Positions 56,695-64,000 of a DNA stretch of 64,000 nucleotides are shown piece after piece. A program made the position numbers and the translations under genes. Source of the stretch: Nocardia alba NBRC 108234 (lineage in GTDB: Bacteria > Actinomycetota > Actinomycetes > Mycobacteriales > Mycobacteriaceae); assembly GCF_001612665.1 (NCBI RefSeq), contig NZ_BDAX01000001.1, positions 306,044 to 370,043 on the forward strand. The letters are read 5' to 3'. Each line of letters begins with the position of its first letter. Positions within the stretch are counted from its first letter, which is position 1. A model generated the notes under the pieces. That model was not told where the DNA came from, searched no databases, and saw only the letters and a list, made by a program, of their open reading frames with translations.

Positions 56695-57032
56695 GGCGCC
56701 TGATTCGGGAACACGAACACCTCGTCCTCGCGGACCTCGACCCGATGCGGTCGGGCGTTCTCGGTGGCCGGAAGGCATTGCACCGCACCAGTTCTCAGAC
56801 AGAATTTGCTCGAGTGCATCGGGCATTCGACGAACCCCTCCTCGACCCAGCCCTCGGCCAGCGAGGCGACTTCGTGGGGGCAGGTGTCGTTGAGGGCATA
56901 AACCGTGCCGTCGTCGTCGCGCAGCAACGCGATGTCGTCGTCGGTGCCGGTGATCGACTTGTCGACGGTGATCCCCTCCCCGACGGGGATATCGTCGAGT
57001 GCGGCGACCCGGATTCCGGTGGTGGTGCTCAC
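56691..57032 (-). CDS. Rieske [2Fe-2S] ferredoxin
   Basis: A 113-residue Rieske ferredoxin. Cluster ligands are C51 and H53 (TCPHEVASL) and C70 and H73 (ECPMHSSKF). It shuttles electrons from the reductase to the dioxygenase alpha subunit. GTG at 57030-57032 overlaps the alpha-subunit stop; the 3' end overlaps the reductase. Family length is normal. Confidence 0.93.
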   Translation of the reverse strand: MSTTTGIRVAALDDIPVGEGITVDKSITGTDDDIALLRDDDGTVYALNDTCPHEVASLAEGWVEEGFVECPMHSSKFCLRTGAVQCLPATENARPHRVEVREDEVFVFPNQAP

Positions 57033-58387
57033 TGGTTGCGCTCCTCGTGCCAGGCGGGTGTGTTCATCAACTCGCGCCAGTGCGCGTAGAAAGCTCGGCC
57101 TGCGGCGTCGCTGTAGAGTTCGCTGGTCGTGCCCGGATGCCGGCCGTCCTCGCGTTCGGACCCGAGTCCCATCTGGTAGTTCAGCGGGACGGTGTTGGTG
57201 ATGAATCCGTGCGAGATCGCTTGCACCTCGCTCCAGTTCTCGCCGTCGTCCTGTTCGAAGATGCCGCTGGGACCGAAAGTGCGCAGGTTGTAGAGCCGTT
57301 GTGCCTCACGCACTTCCGGCGGCATCGACTTGTCGACCACGGTCCACGACCACACCTCCATCCGGTCGGGGCCCTTCGGATGCCAGACCCGGATGGTGCC
57401 GATGACCGGCAGGTAGGAGAAGTTCGGGAACACCGTCGCGTGGCCGTCGGTGAGCGGACCCTCGACGCGCGCGTCACCCAGGCGCTCACGTAGAGCGTCA
57501 TAGTCGGTCCACTCGTGCACCGTCTTGGCATTGAACCGGTTCTTCGGATGCACCGGGAACCCGGCGCCATGGCCGTTGGTACCGACGTACTGGCGACCGG
57601 CGCGGTGCACGATCTCGGTCTTGGGGTTCTTCGTGGGGGACAGCACCATGAGCGCCGACGCGTGGCTCATGTTGACGTGGTACCAGTCGGTGGCGAACTG
57701 CTCGGCCGCCAGCTTCCAGTTGCCGTCGAGCACCCATTTGTGCACTCCGCCGACGACTACGGTGCCTTCGTCGTCGTGGTCGAACATGGCGTCCATGTAC
57801 CAGGCCATATCGCCGAGCGACTCGCGCAGCCCGACCGGATCGGGATTCCAGGTCCCGAAGATCAGGCCGCGGTAGGAGTCGACATTCGGTACCTCGACCA
57901 GCCCCCAGTCGTCGGTATCGAAGGAGTCCGGATAGCCCTCGCGGTTGGGTACCGAGACCAGCTTGCCGTCCAGGTCGTAAGCCCAGCCGTGATAGGTGCA
58001 GGTGAAGTTGCGGGTCGCGCCGACATCGGCACGCAACACCCGCGCACCTCGGTGTCTGCACGAATTGAGATAGGCGCGGATACGCCTGCCCTTGTCCATG
58101 ACGACGATCACCGGGTCCTCGCCCATGTAGGTGGTGAAGAAGTCGCCGGGTTTATGGAACTGGTCCGCGTGGGCCAGAAACAGCCAGCTGGGCGCGAAGA
58201 CCCGGCGCAGTTCCTGGCGGTAGAGCTGTTCGTCGGTGAATATCGCGCGGTCGAGCAGTCCGCCCCGCGCGTCGACCAGCCCTGACACATCGACGGTCCG
58301 GACCAGATCGGCAGGACGCCGCAACGCACCACACGGAGTCGCGCAGGCCGGGTCACGACCGGAAGTGGGTTCGATGGTGGAGGTCAT
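57029..58387 (-). CDS. Aromatic-ring-hydroxylating dioxygenase alpha subunit
   Basis: A 452-residue catalytic subunit. The Rieske cluster ligands are C110, H112, C130 and H133 (CRHRGARV, CTYHGWAY), and the mononuclear iron motif is D234-WYH237-VNMSH242. The sequence resembles HcaE- and biphenyl-type subunits (FFTTYMGEDPVIVV, GPDRMEVWSWTVVDKS). It adds O2 to an aromatic ring to give a cis-dihydrodiol. With the MhpB enzyme encoded nearby, phenylpropionate or cinnamate is the likely substrate class. ATG at 58385-58387 has GGAGACC upstream. Confidence 0.9.
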   Translation of the reverse strand: MTSTIEPTSGRDPACATPCGALRRPADLVRTVDVSGLVDARGGLLDRAIFTDEQLYRQELRRVFAPSWLFLAHADQFHKPGDFFTTYMGEDPVIVVMDKGRRIRAYLNSCRHRGARVLRADVGATRNFTCTYHGWAYDLDGKLVSVPNREGYPDSFDTDDWGLVEVPNVDSYRGLIFGTWNPDPVGLRESLGDMAWYMDAMFDHDDEGTVVVGGVHKWVLDGNWKLAAEQFATDWYHVNMSHASALMVLSPTKNPKTEIVHRAGRQYVGTNGHGAGFPVHPKNRFNAKTVHEWTDYDALRERLGDARVEGPLTDGHATVFPNFSYLPVIGTIRVWHPKGPDRMEVWSWTVVDKSMPPEVREAQRLYNLRTFGPSGIFEQDDGENWSEVQAISHGFITNTVPLNYQMGLGSEREDGRHPGTTSELYSDAAGRAFYAHWRELMNTPAWHEERNQ

Positions 58388-58488
58388 GGTCTCCAGCACA
58401 GTCCGATCGGCGCCCTGATTCCAGCAACCGTGCCGCAGGGCGGAACGGACGCTGTCGCCGAACCCACCCGGCGGGCGACGGTGAGACC

Positions 58489-59472
58489 ATGCTCGCAGCA
58501 CAGGCCCTCTCCCAGAACTACGACGACCCGCTCTCGGGTCTGGTGGTCCACGAAGTCGATCTGCCCCAGCCCGAACCCGGCTGGACCTCGGTCCGGGTGG
58601 TCGCGACCTCGCTCAACATGCACGACCTGTGGACCCTGCGCGGAGTCGGCCATCCCGCCGACCGGCTGCCGATCGTGCTCGGCTGCGACGCCGCAGGCTA
58701 CGACAGTGACGGCAATCCGGTCATCGTGCACCCGGTGATTGCCGACGCGGACGCCGGTGGCGGCGACGAGACCCTCGATCCCGGCCGCGCGCTCATGTCG
58801 GAGCGCTACGACGGCACCTTCGCCGAGTACGTCTCGGTCCCGCGCCGCAACCTCGTTCCGAAACCGGACTGGCTGTCCTTCGACGAGGCCGCCTGCCTGC
58901 CGGTCGCCTGGACCACCGCCTATCGAATGCTGTTCACCAAGGCCGAGATCCGGCCCGGTGACCGTGTCCTGGTCCAGGGTGCCGGCGGCGGTGTCGCCTC
59001 CGCGGCGATCAAACTCGCCGCGGCCGCCGGCGCGGTCGTCTACGCCACCAGCCGCAGCGCCGACAAGCGCGCGGCCGCGCTGGCGTGGGGTGCGCATGCC
59101 GCTGTGCCGACAGGCGAGCGCCTGCCCGAACGCGTGGATGTCGTGATCGAAACCGTCGGTGCGGCGACCTGGGAGCACTCCCTGAAATCGCTGCGACCCG
59201 GCGGCGCGATCGTCGTCGCGGGTGCTACCAGCGGTGGTGACCCGTCAGCGTCGTTGAACCGGATCTTCTACCTTCAGCAGCGCATTCTCGGATCCACCGG
59301 TTGCACCCGTACCGAACTCGTCGCCATGCTGCGCATGATGCAGGCCACCGGTGTGCGCCCTGTCATCGACCGCACGCTGCCGCTGGCCGAGATCCACAAG
59401 GGCTTCCAGCTGATGGTCGAGGGCACAGTCACCGGCAAAGTCGTCGTCCACCCTCCCGCCCCGCGATCCTGA
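58489..59472 (+). CDS. Medium-chain dehydrogenase/reductase (zinc-alcohol dehydrogenase/quinone reductase-like)
   Basis: A 327-residue MDR protein. The cofactor motif QGAGGGVAS lies near residue 165, and CDAAGYDSDG and HPVIADADAGGGDE are in the first half. It lacks an obvious catalytic zinc Cys set, so a quinone-reductase-like activity using NADPH is more likely than a zinc alcohol dehydrogenase. It is the first gene of the plus-strand mhp operon, divergent from the dioxygenase alpha gene. Its step in the pathway is not evident; it may reduce a side-chain double bond of a cinnamate-type substrate (inference). Confidence 0.82.
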   Translation: MLAAQALSQNYDDPLSGLVVHEVDLPQPEPGWTSVRVVATSLNMHDLWTLRGVGHPADRLPIVLGCDAAGYDSDGNPVIVHPVIADADAGGGDETLDPGRALMSERYDGTFAEYVSVPRRNLVPKPDWLSFDEAACLPVAWTTAYRMLFTKAEIRPGDRVLVQGAGGGVASAAIKLAAAAGAVVYATSRSADKRAAALAWGAHAAVPTGERLPERVDVVIETVGAATWEHSLKSLRPGGAIVVAGATSGGDPSASLNRIFYLQQRILGSTGCTRTELVAMLRMMQATGVRPVIDRTLPLAEIHKGFQLMVEGTVTGKVVVHPPAPRS

Positions 59473-59497
59473 CCCGCGCCGCACCCCAGGAGCATTC

Positions 59498-60436
59498 ATG
59501 AGCGCAGCGGCCATCGGCCTGTCCCATTCCCCGTTGATCGGCAAGAACGATCCAGCCCCCGAGGTGCTGTCCCGTGTCGACGCCGCCATCGCGGCCGCGC
59601 GGGCACACATCGCCGAGTTCGCCCCGGACCTGGTGGTGTTGTTTGCCCCGGACCATTACAACGGCTTCTTCTACAAGGAGATGCCGCCTTTCTGCCTGGC
59701 CACCGAAGCCCACGCGGTCGGTGACTTCGGCTCGACCGCCGGAAAGCTGTCGGTGGACACCGCCGCCGCCGAGCACCTCGCCACGGGAGTGCTCGCCCGC
59801 GGAATCGACCTCACCGTCTCGTCCCGGATGACGGTCGACCACGGCTTCGCCCAGCCGCTGGAGATGCTCTTCGGTGGCATCGATGCCGTGCCGGTGATTC
59901 CGGTCTTCGTCAACGGTGTCGCCACCCCGCTGTGCCCGGTCAGCCGTATCCGCGCGCTGGGTACCGCGATCGGGCACGCCGCCGAAGAACTCGACCGGCG
60001 TGTGCTGTTCCTCGGCTCGGGGGGCCTGTCTCACGATCCACCCGTTCCCGTGCTCGCCGGGGCTCCGCCCAGGGTCGCCGACGCACTCATCGAGGGTCGA
60101 CCACCGACTCCCGAGCAACGCGCCAAAGGCGAGGAACGGGTCGTACAGGCAGGCCGGGACTACGCCGCCGGCATCGCGACGATGACCCCCATCAATTCCG
60201 CCTGGGACAACCATCTGCTCGACCTTCTGCAGGACAACGCGCTCGCCGGATTCGACGACTGGAGCGTGGAGTGGATGACCCAGCAGGGCGGCGGGTCCGC
60301 CCACGAAGTGCGCACCTGGATCGCGGCCTATTCCGCGCTCGCGGCCGGAGGGGACTACGAGCTCGGCTACCGCTTCTACGAAGCCATCCCGGAGTGGATC
60401 GCGGGCTTCGCCGTAACGACCGCGAGCCGTCGATGA
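59498..60436 (+). CDS. mhpB: 2,3-dihydroxyphenylpropionate/cinnamate 1,2-dioxygenase
   Basis: A 312-residue class III extradiol dioxygenase (LigB superfamily). It matches E. coli MhpB along its length: IGLSHSPLIGKNDPAPEVL at the start, LVVLFAPDHYNGFFYKEMPPFC near 47, VDHGFAQPLE near 111, VFINGVATPL-like VFVNGVATPL near 133, LGSGGLSHDPPVP near 170 and IPEWIAGF at the end. It ring-opens the dihydroxy aromatic acid using Fe(II). ATG has CAGGAG upstream and the gene overlaps the next by 4 bases. Confidence 0.92.
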   Translation: MSAAAIGLSHSPLIGKNDPAPEVLSRVDAAIAAARAHIAEFAPDLVVLFAPDHYNGFFYKEMPPFCLATEAHAVGDFGSTAGKLSVDTAAAEHLATGVLARGIDLTVSSRMTVDHGFAQPLEMLFGGIDAVPVIPVFVNGVATPLCPVSRIRALGTAIGHAAEELDRRVLFLGSGGLSHDPPVPVLAGAPPRVADALIEGRPPTPEQRAKGEERVVQAGRDYAAGIATMTPINSAWDNHLLDLLQDNALAGFDDWSVEWMTQQGGGSAHEVRTWIAAYSALAAGGDYELGYRFYEAIPEWIAGFAVTTASRR

Positions 60437-61269
60437 CCGAAGGAACCGATCAGCCCGTGAACATCAGCACCGTAGACACCGACGCAGTACTGCGCGCCGC
60501 CGATCTCCTGGACGTGGCGTCGGCAACGCGGCGACCCAGTGCCCCGATTCGGGCGCTGTTCGCCCCCGATGATCTGGCGAGCGCGTACTCGGTCCAAGCC
60601 GAACTCACTGCTCGCCGCCTGCGCTCGGGCGCGCGCGTCGTCGGCCGCAAGATCGGACTCACCTCGCCCGCGGTACAGGCCCAACTCGGGGTCGACCAAC
60701 CCGATTTCGGTGTCCTGTTCGCGGACATGGATGTCAGCGCACTGGCCGAGGTTCCCTCAGGGCGGCTGTTGCAACCCAAGGCAGAAGCGGAGGTCGCGTT
60801 CGTTCTGGGCGAGGACCTGGTCGAGGGTGACCTCGGCCCCGAACAGATCCGGGCCGCGGTCGCCTATGCCGTGGCCGCGCTCGAGATCGTCGACAGCCGG
60901 ATCGCGAACTGGGACATCACCATTACCGACACCGTCGCCGACAACGCTTCGAGTGGACTGTTCGTCCTCGCCGAAACCCGCCTCACGCTGGCCGAATTCG
61001 AACCCCGCGAAGTACGCATGCGGATGTCGGTCGACGGGGTCGAGGTTTCCGGCGGCACCGGCGCCGCCTGCCTTGGCGATCCGCTCAACGCGCTGGCATG
61101 GCTGGCCCGCACCGCTCGTGACTACGGTGACCCCCTGCGCGCCGGACAGGTCATCCTCTCGGGAGCTCTGGGCCCGATGGCGCCCACCCCCGCAGGCTCC
61201 CACGTCGAGGCCGTCATCGAACCGTTCGGATCGGTCACCGCCACCTTCTCCGGGAAGGAAAGTTCATGA
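60433..61269 (+). CDS. mhpD: 2-keto-4-pentenoate hydratase
   Basis: A 278-residue hydratase/decarboxylase family enzyme. [25 protein letters not shown] near residue 70, [15 protein letters not shown] near 115 with the metal-binding Glu pair, and EIVDSRI near 155 are characteristic. It adds water to 2-hydroxypentadienoate to give 4-hydroxy-2-oxopentanoate. ATG at 60433 overlaps the mhpB stop by 4 bases. The 3' end overlaps mhpF. Confidence 0.9.
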   Translation: MTEGTDQPVNISTVDTDAVLRAADLLDVASATRRPSAPIRALFAPDDLASAYSVQAELTARRLRSGARVVGRKIGLTSPAVQAQLGVDQPDFGVLFADMDVSALAEVPSGRLLQPKAEAEVAFVLGEDLVEGDLGPEQIRAAVAYAVAALEIVDSRIANWDITITDTVADNASSGLFVLAETRLTLAEFEPREVRMRMSVDGVEVSGGTGAACLGDPLNALAWLARTARDYGDPLRAGQVILSGALGPMAPTPAGSHVEAVIEPFGSVTATFSGKESS

Positions 61270-62246
61270 CCGGCAAGACCAAAGTGGCCATCATCGGATC
61301 CGGCAACATCGGCACCGACCTGATGTTCAAAGTGCTGAGACTCTCATCAACCCTGGAAGTCGCGGCGATGGTCGGTATCGATCCTGATTCCGACGGATTG
61401 GCTCGTGCCCGCCGCCTGAAGATCGCCGCCACCGCCGACGGTGTCGACGGACTGATCGCTCTGCCCGGGTTCGACGAGATCGAGATCGTGTTCGACGCGA
61501 CCTCGGCCAAGGCACACCTCGCCAACACCGAAAAGCTACGCCCCCATGGCAAGACCCTCATCGATCTGACCCCGGCTGCGATCGGGCCCTTCGTCGTGCC
61601 GCCGGTCAACCTGGATCACCATCTCGATCTCGGTGCCGACAATCTCAACATGGTGACCTGTGGGGGACAGGCCACGATCCCGATCGTCGCCGCGATCTCC
61701 GCGGTGACGCGGGTACCGTACGCCGAGATCGTCGCCTCCATCTCCTCGAAGTCGGCCGGGCCCGGCACCCGCGCCAACATCGACGAATTCACCGAAACCA
61801 CCTCCCACGCCATCGAATCCGTCGGCGGCGCGGCACGCGGCAAGGCGATCATCATCCTCAATCCCGCCGAACCGCCGATGATCATGCGCGACACCGTGTT
61901 CTGCCTCATCGGCGACGCCGACCACGACGCCATCCGGGACTCGATCGCCGCGATGGTCGAACGTGTCGCCCGCTATGTGCCCGGATATCGGCTCAAGCAG
62001 CAGGTCCAGTTCAGCGAGATCGCCCACGACGAACCCGTGTACACGCTGACCACCGCGGACAGCGTCGCCGTGACCACCCGGGTATCGGTGTTCCTCGAGG
62101 TCGAAGGCGCCGCGCACTATCTGCCCGCCTACGCGGGCAATCTCGACATCATGACTTCGGCCGCGCTGCGGGTTGCCGAATCCATCGCCGCCCGCACCGC
62201 TGCCACGGTCGCGGCCACTTCTCCGATCGCCGAGGTGCATTCGTGA
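61266..62246 (+). CDS. mhpF: Acetaldehyde dehydrogenase (acetylating)
   Basis: A 326-residue CoA-acylating acetaldehyde dehydrogenase. The NAD-binding [19 protein letters not shown] opens the protein and the catalytic thiol is C132 in [13 protein letters not shown], the same position as in DmpF. It channels acetaldehyde from the partner aldolase to acetyl-CoA. Overlaps both neighbours by 4 bases, so the operon is fully coupled. Confidence 0.94.
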   Translation: MTGKTKVAIIGSGNIGTDLMFKVLRLSSTLEVAAMVGIDPDSDGLARARRLKIAATADGVDGLIALPGFDEIEIVFDATSAKAHLANTEKLRPHGKTLIDLTPAAIGPFVVPPVNLDHHLDLGADNLNMVTCGGQATIPIVAAISAVTRVPYAEIVASISSKSAGPGTRANIDEFTETTSHAIESVGGAARGKAIIILNPAEPPMIMRDTVFCLIGDADHDAIRDSIAAMVERVARYVPGYRLKQQVQFSEIAHDEPVYTLTTADSVAVTTRVSVFLEVEGAAHYLPAYAGNLDIMTSAALRVAESIAARTAATVAATSPIAEVHS

Positions 62247-63289
62247 CCGAGCAGCTCTACATCCAGGACGTCACCCTGCGCGACGGCATGCACGCGATCC
62301 GGCATCGCATCGATCCCGCCGATGTCGCCGCGATCGTCACCGCCCTCGACGCCGCGGGCGTGAACGCCATCGAAGTCGCCCACGGAGACGGTTTGGCCGG
62401 TGGTTCGTTGAACTACGGGCCGGGCAGCCACACCGACTGGGAATGGATCGAAGCGGCGGCGGGGAGCGTCACCGATGCCGTTCTCACCACGCTGCTGCTG
62501 CCCGGTATCGGCACCATCGCCGACCTGCGTCGCGCCTACGACCTCGGCGTTCGATCCGTGCGTATCGCCACCCATTGCACCGAGGCGGACATCTCCGCCC
62601 AGCACATCGCAACCGCCCGAGAACTCGGCATGGACGTCTCCGGGTTCCTGATGATGAGCCACCTGGCCGAACCGGCTCGGCTCGCTGCCCAGGCCGCGCT
62701 CATGCAGTCCTACGGCGCGCACTGTGTGTATGTCACCGACTCCGGCGGCCGCCTGACGATGAACGGCGTCCGAGACCGGGTACGCGCCTATCGTGACGTG
62801 CTCGATCCGGCCACCGAAATCGGTATCCACGCCCACGAGAACCTGTCACTGTCGGTGGCCAACAGCGTCATCGCCGTCGAGGAGGGTGTCACCCGGGTCG
62901 ACGCGTCCCTAGCCGGCCAAGGTGCGGGTGCGGGCAACTGCCCACTCGAAGCCTTCATCGCCGTCGCCGACATCAACGGCTGGAACCACGGCTGCGATCT
63001 GTTCGCCCTCCAGGACGCCGCCGACGACCTTGTCCGCCCGCTGCGGGACCGCTCGGTCCAGGTCGACCGCGAAACTCTGACCCTCGGATACGCGGGCGTC
63101 TATTCGTCGTTTCTGCGCCACGCCGAAATCGCTGCCACCCGTTACCAGGTGGACGCACGCACCCTGCTGCTCGAAGCCGGGCAGCGGGGCCTGGTCGGCG
63201 GGCAGGAAGACATGATCGTCGACATCGCCCTCGACATCGTCGCCGCGCGATCCGCCGCGACGGACTACGTCGGAGTAGGTGCCGGATGA
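62243..63289 (+). CDS. mhpE: 4-hydroxy-2-oxovalerate aldolase
   Basis: A 348-residue HMGL-like TIM-barrel aldolase with a C-terminal DmpG communication domain. The metal/active-site segment [13 protein letters not shown] is at residues 10-22, the metal-binding His pair in [13 protein letters not shown] near 196, and [20 protein letters not shown] near 222. It cleaves 4-hydroxy-2-oxopentanoate to pyruvate and acetaldehyde, the latter passed through a tunnel to MhpF. GTG at 62243 overlaps mhpF by 4 bases. Confidence 0.94.
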   Translation: MTEQLYIQDVTLRDGMHAIRHRIDPADVAAIVTALDAAGVNAIEVAHGDGLAGGSLNYGPGSHTDWEWIEAAAGSVTDAVLTTLLLPGIGTIADLRRAYDLGVRSVRIATHCTEADISAQHIATARELGMDVSGFLMMSHLAEPARLAAQAALMQSYGAHCVYVTDSGGRLTMNGVRDRVRAYRDVLDPATEIGIHAHENLSLSVANSVIAVEEGVTRVDASLAGQGAGAGNCPLEAFIAVADINGWNHGCDLFALQDAADDLVRPLRDRSVQVDRETLTLGYAGVYSSFLRHAEIAATRYQVDARTLLLEAGQRGLVGGQEDMIVDIALDIVAARSAATDYVGVGAG

Positions 63290-63986
63290 GCACAACGAGC
63301 CCACGATGAGCCTCGGACAGCGTGTGTTCGTCGATAATGGCGACATGCGTACCGGAACCGACGGACCGACCAGCGACAACGAACTCGTCGCCCGCAATGT
63401 CCGGCGCTACCGGATGGAGCGCGCCATGTCCCTCGGGGACTTGGCGCGCCGCTCCGGACTGTCGAAACAAACCCTGTCGAAGATCGAACAGGGCATCGGC
63501 AATCCCACCGTGGAGACCCTGTCCCAGCTCGGGACCGCCCTCGATGTCTCCACGCGCCGACTGCTGACCGAGTGGGGCACCCCGGTCTACGTGCAACGCG
63601 GCGCCGACAGCATCTGGACCGACCACGACGGTCGCGTCGAGCGAATGCTGGACGACACCTACGGTTCCGGTCACGTCCGCACCTTGGTGCTGCGGCTCGA
63701 ACGCGCGGCCGAGGAGCCCCGGATCATCGAACCGCATCCGCTGGGCACCCTGCATCACGTCTACGTGATCACGGGGAAGATGCGCACCGGCCCCCTCGAC
63801 GACAGCGTAGAACTCGCCGCGGGGGATTTCGCCCGCTTTCCCGGCGACGTCGCCCACCGCCACGTCTGCCTGAGCGAGCGTGCTGTCGCGCATGTCGTCA
63901 CCACGATTCCCCAGATCCGCCAGTTCGGCTCCCCGGTCCAGGATGCGCCCGGATCGTCGCCGGGCACCGCTGCTTCGAACAGCTGA
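63279..63986 (+). CDS. XRE family regulator with C-terminal cupin domain
   Basis: About 235 residues. The HTH is near residues 40-75 ([31 protein letters not shown]), and a cupin_2 sensor domain follows, with [13 protein letters not shown] near 165 and [20 protein letters not shown] near 190. Such regulators bind a small molecule in the cupin barrel. It is the last gene of the mhp operon, overlapping mhpE by 11 bases if it starts at the GTG at 63279; ATG at 63306 or 63345 are alternatives. It probably senses a pathway metabolite or repressor signal. Confidence 0.83.
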   Translation: MPDEHNEPTMSLGQRVFVDNGDMRTGTDGPTSDNELVARNVRRYRMERAMSLGDLARRSGLSKQTLSKIEQGIGNPTVETLSQLGTALDVSTRRLLTEWGTPVYVQRGADSIWTDHDGRVERMLDDTYGSGHVRTLVLRLERAAEEPRIIEPHPLGTLHHVYVITGKMRTGPLDDSVELAAGDFARFPGDVAHRHVCLSERAVAHVVTTIPQIRQFGSPVQDAPGSSPGTAASNS

Positions 63987-64000
63987 GAACCCCGCTACTG

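Overview
This 64 kb window is high-GC actinobacterial chromosome. Dense GTG/ATG starts, 4-base stop/start overlaps, many TetR regulators, multiple acyl-CoA dehydrogenases, a fadA-fadB pair, a mycobacterial-type GH15 trehalase-like enzyme and a GabD2-like aldehyde dehydrogenase point to a mycolic-acid actinomycete. Nocardia seems most likely, with Rhodococcus or Mycobacterium possible. This is inferred from gene content, not from a marker gene. I see no tRNA, rRNA, CRISPR array, prophage or intact insertion sequence.

Layout. 1-5,8 kb: a fadE-fadE-tetR-echA lipid operon and an HpnE-like FAD enzyme with a TetR gene, all on the minus strand. 5.8-9.3 kb: fadA-fadB (beta-oxidation) behind a TetR operator. 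9.3-10.0 kb: two gene remnants. 10.0-11.5 kb: a MerR regulator and divergent alpha/beta hydrolase. 11.7-19.1 kb: an acyl-CoA dehydrogenase, AraC regulator, Baeyer-Villiger monooxygenase, DUF2236 protein, TetR and aldehyde dehydrogenase. 19.3-23.4 kb: two overlapping flavoprotein genes, one Tat-exported, with a divergent TetR. 23.4-29.5 kb: two AI-2E/PerM-type membrane proteins, a TetR-MFS operon and another MFS carrier. 29.7-38.1 kb: GH15 hydrolase, AraC, MarR/Old Yellow Enzyme pair, ilvD, a fatty acid desaturase and a small membrane protein.

38.6-44.5 kb is the least ordinary region. A plus-strand cluster encodes two unrecognised membrane proteins, a TetR, two tiny single-span membrane proteins (32 and 39 residues), a NorD-like VWA protein and a NorQ/CbbQ-type AAA+ ATPase, ending in a 16-bp-stem terminator. 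NorQ/NorD pairs are known to install metal centres in partner enzymes. No known partner enzyme is present, so the membrane proteins are the natural candidates for an undescribed membrane metalloenzyme.

44.5-49.9 kb holds a secreted lipase, a DUF1254/DUF1214 protein and a DUF305 plus LVIVD-repeat exported pair. 50.1-64 kb is a complete aromatic-acid catabolic locus. An IclR regulator lies at one end. A minus-strand operon encodes a Rieske dioxygenase (alpha, ferredoxin, reductase, beta), C-C hydrolase, dihydrodiol dehydrogenase, acyl-CoA ligase and an unknown protein. A divergent plus-strand operon encodes a medium-chain reductase, MhpB-type extradiol dioxygenase, MhpD hydratase, MhpF acetaldehyde dehydrogenase, MhpE aldolase and an XRE-cupin regulator. 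Together these would take a phenylpropionate- or cinnamate-like acid through ring dihydroxylation and meta-cleavage to acetyl-CoA, pyruvate and a side-chain acid.
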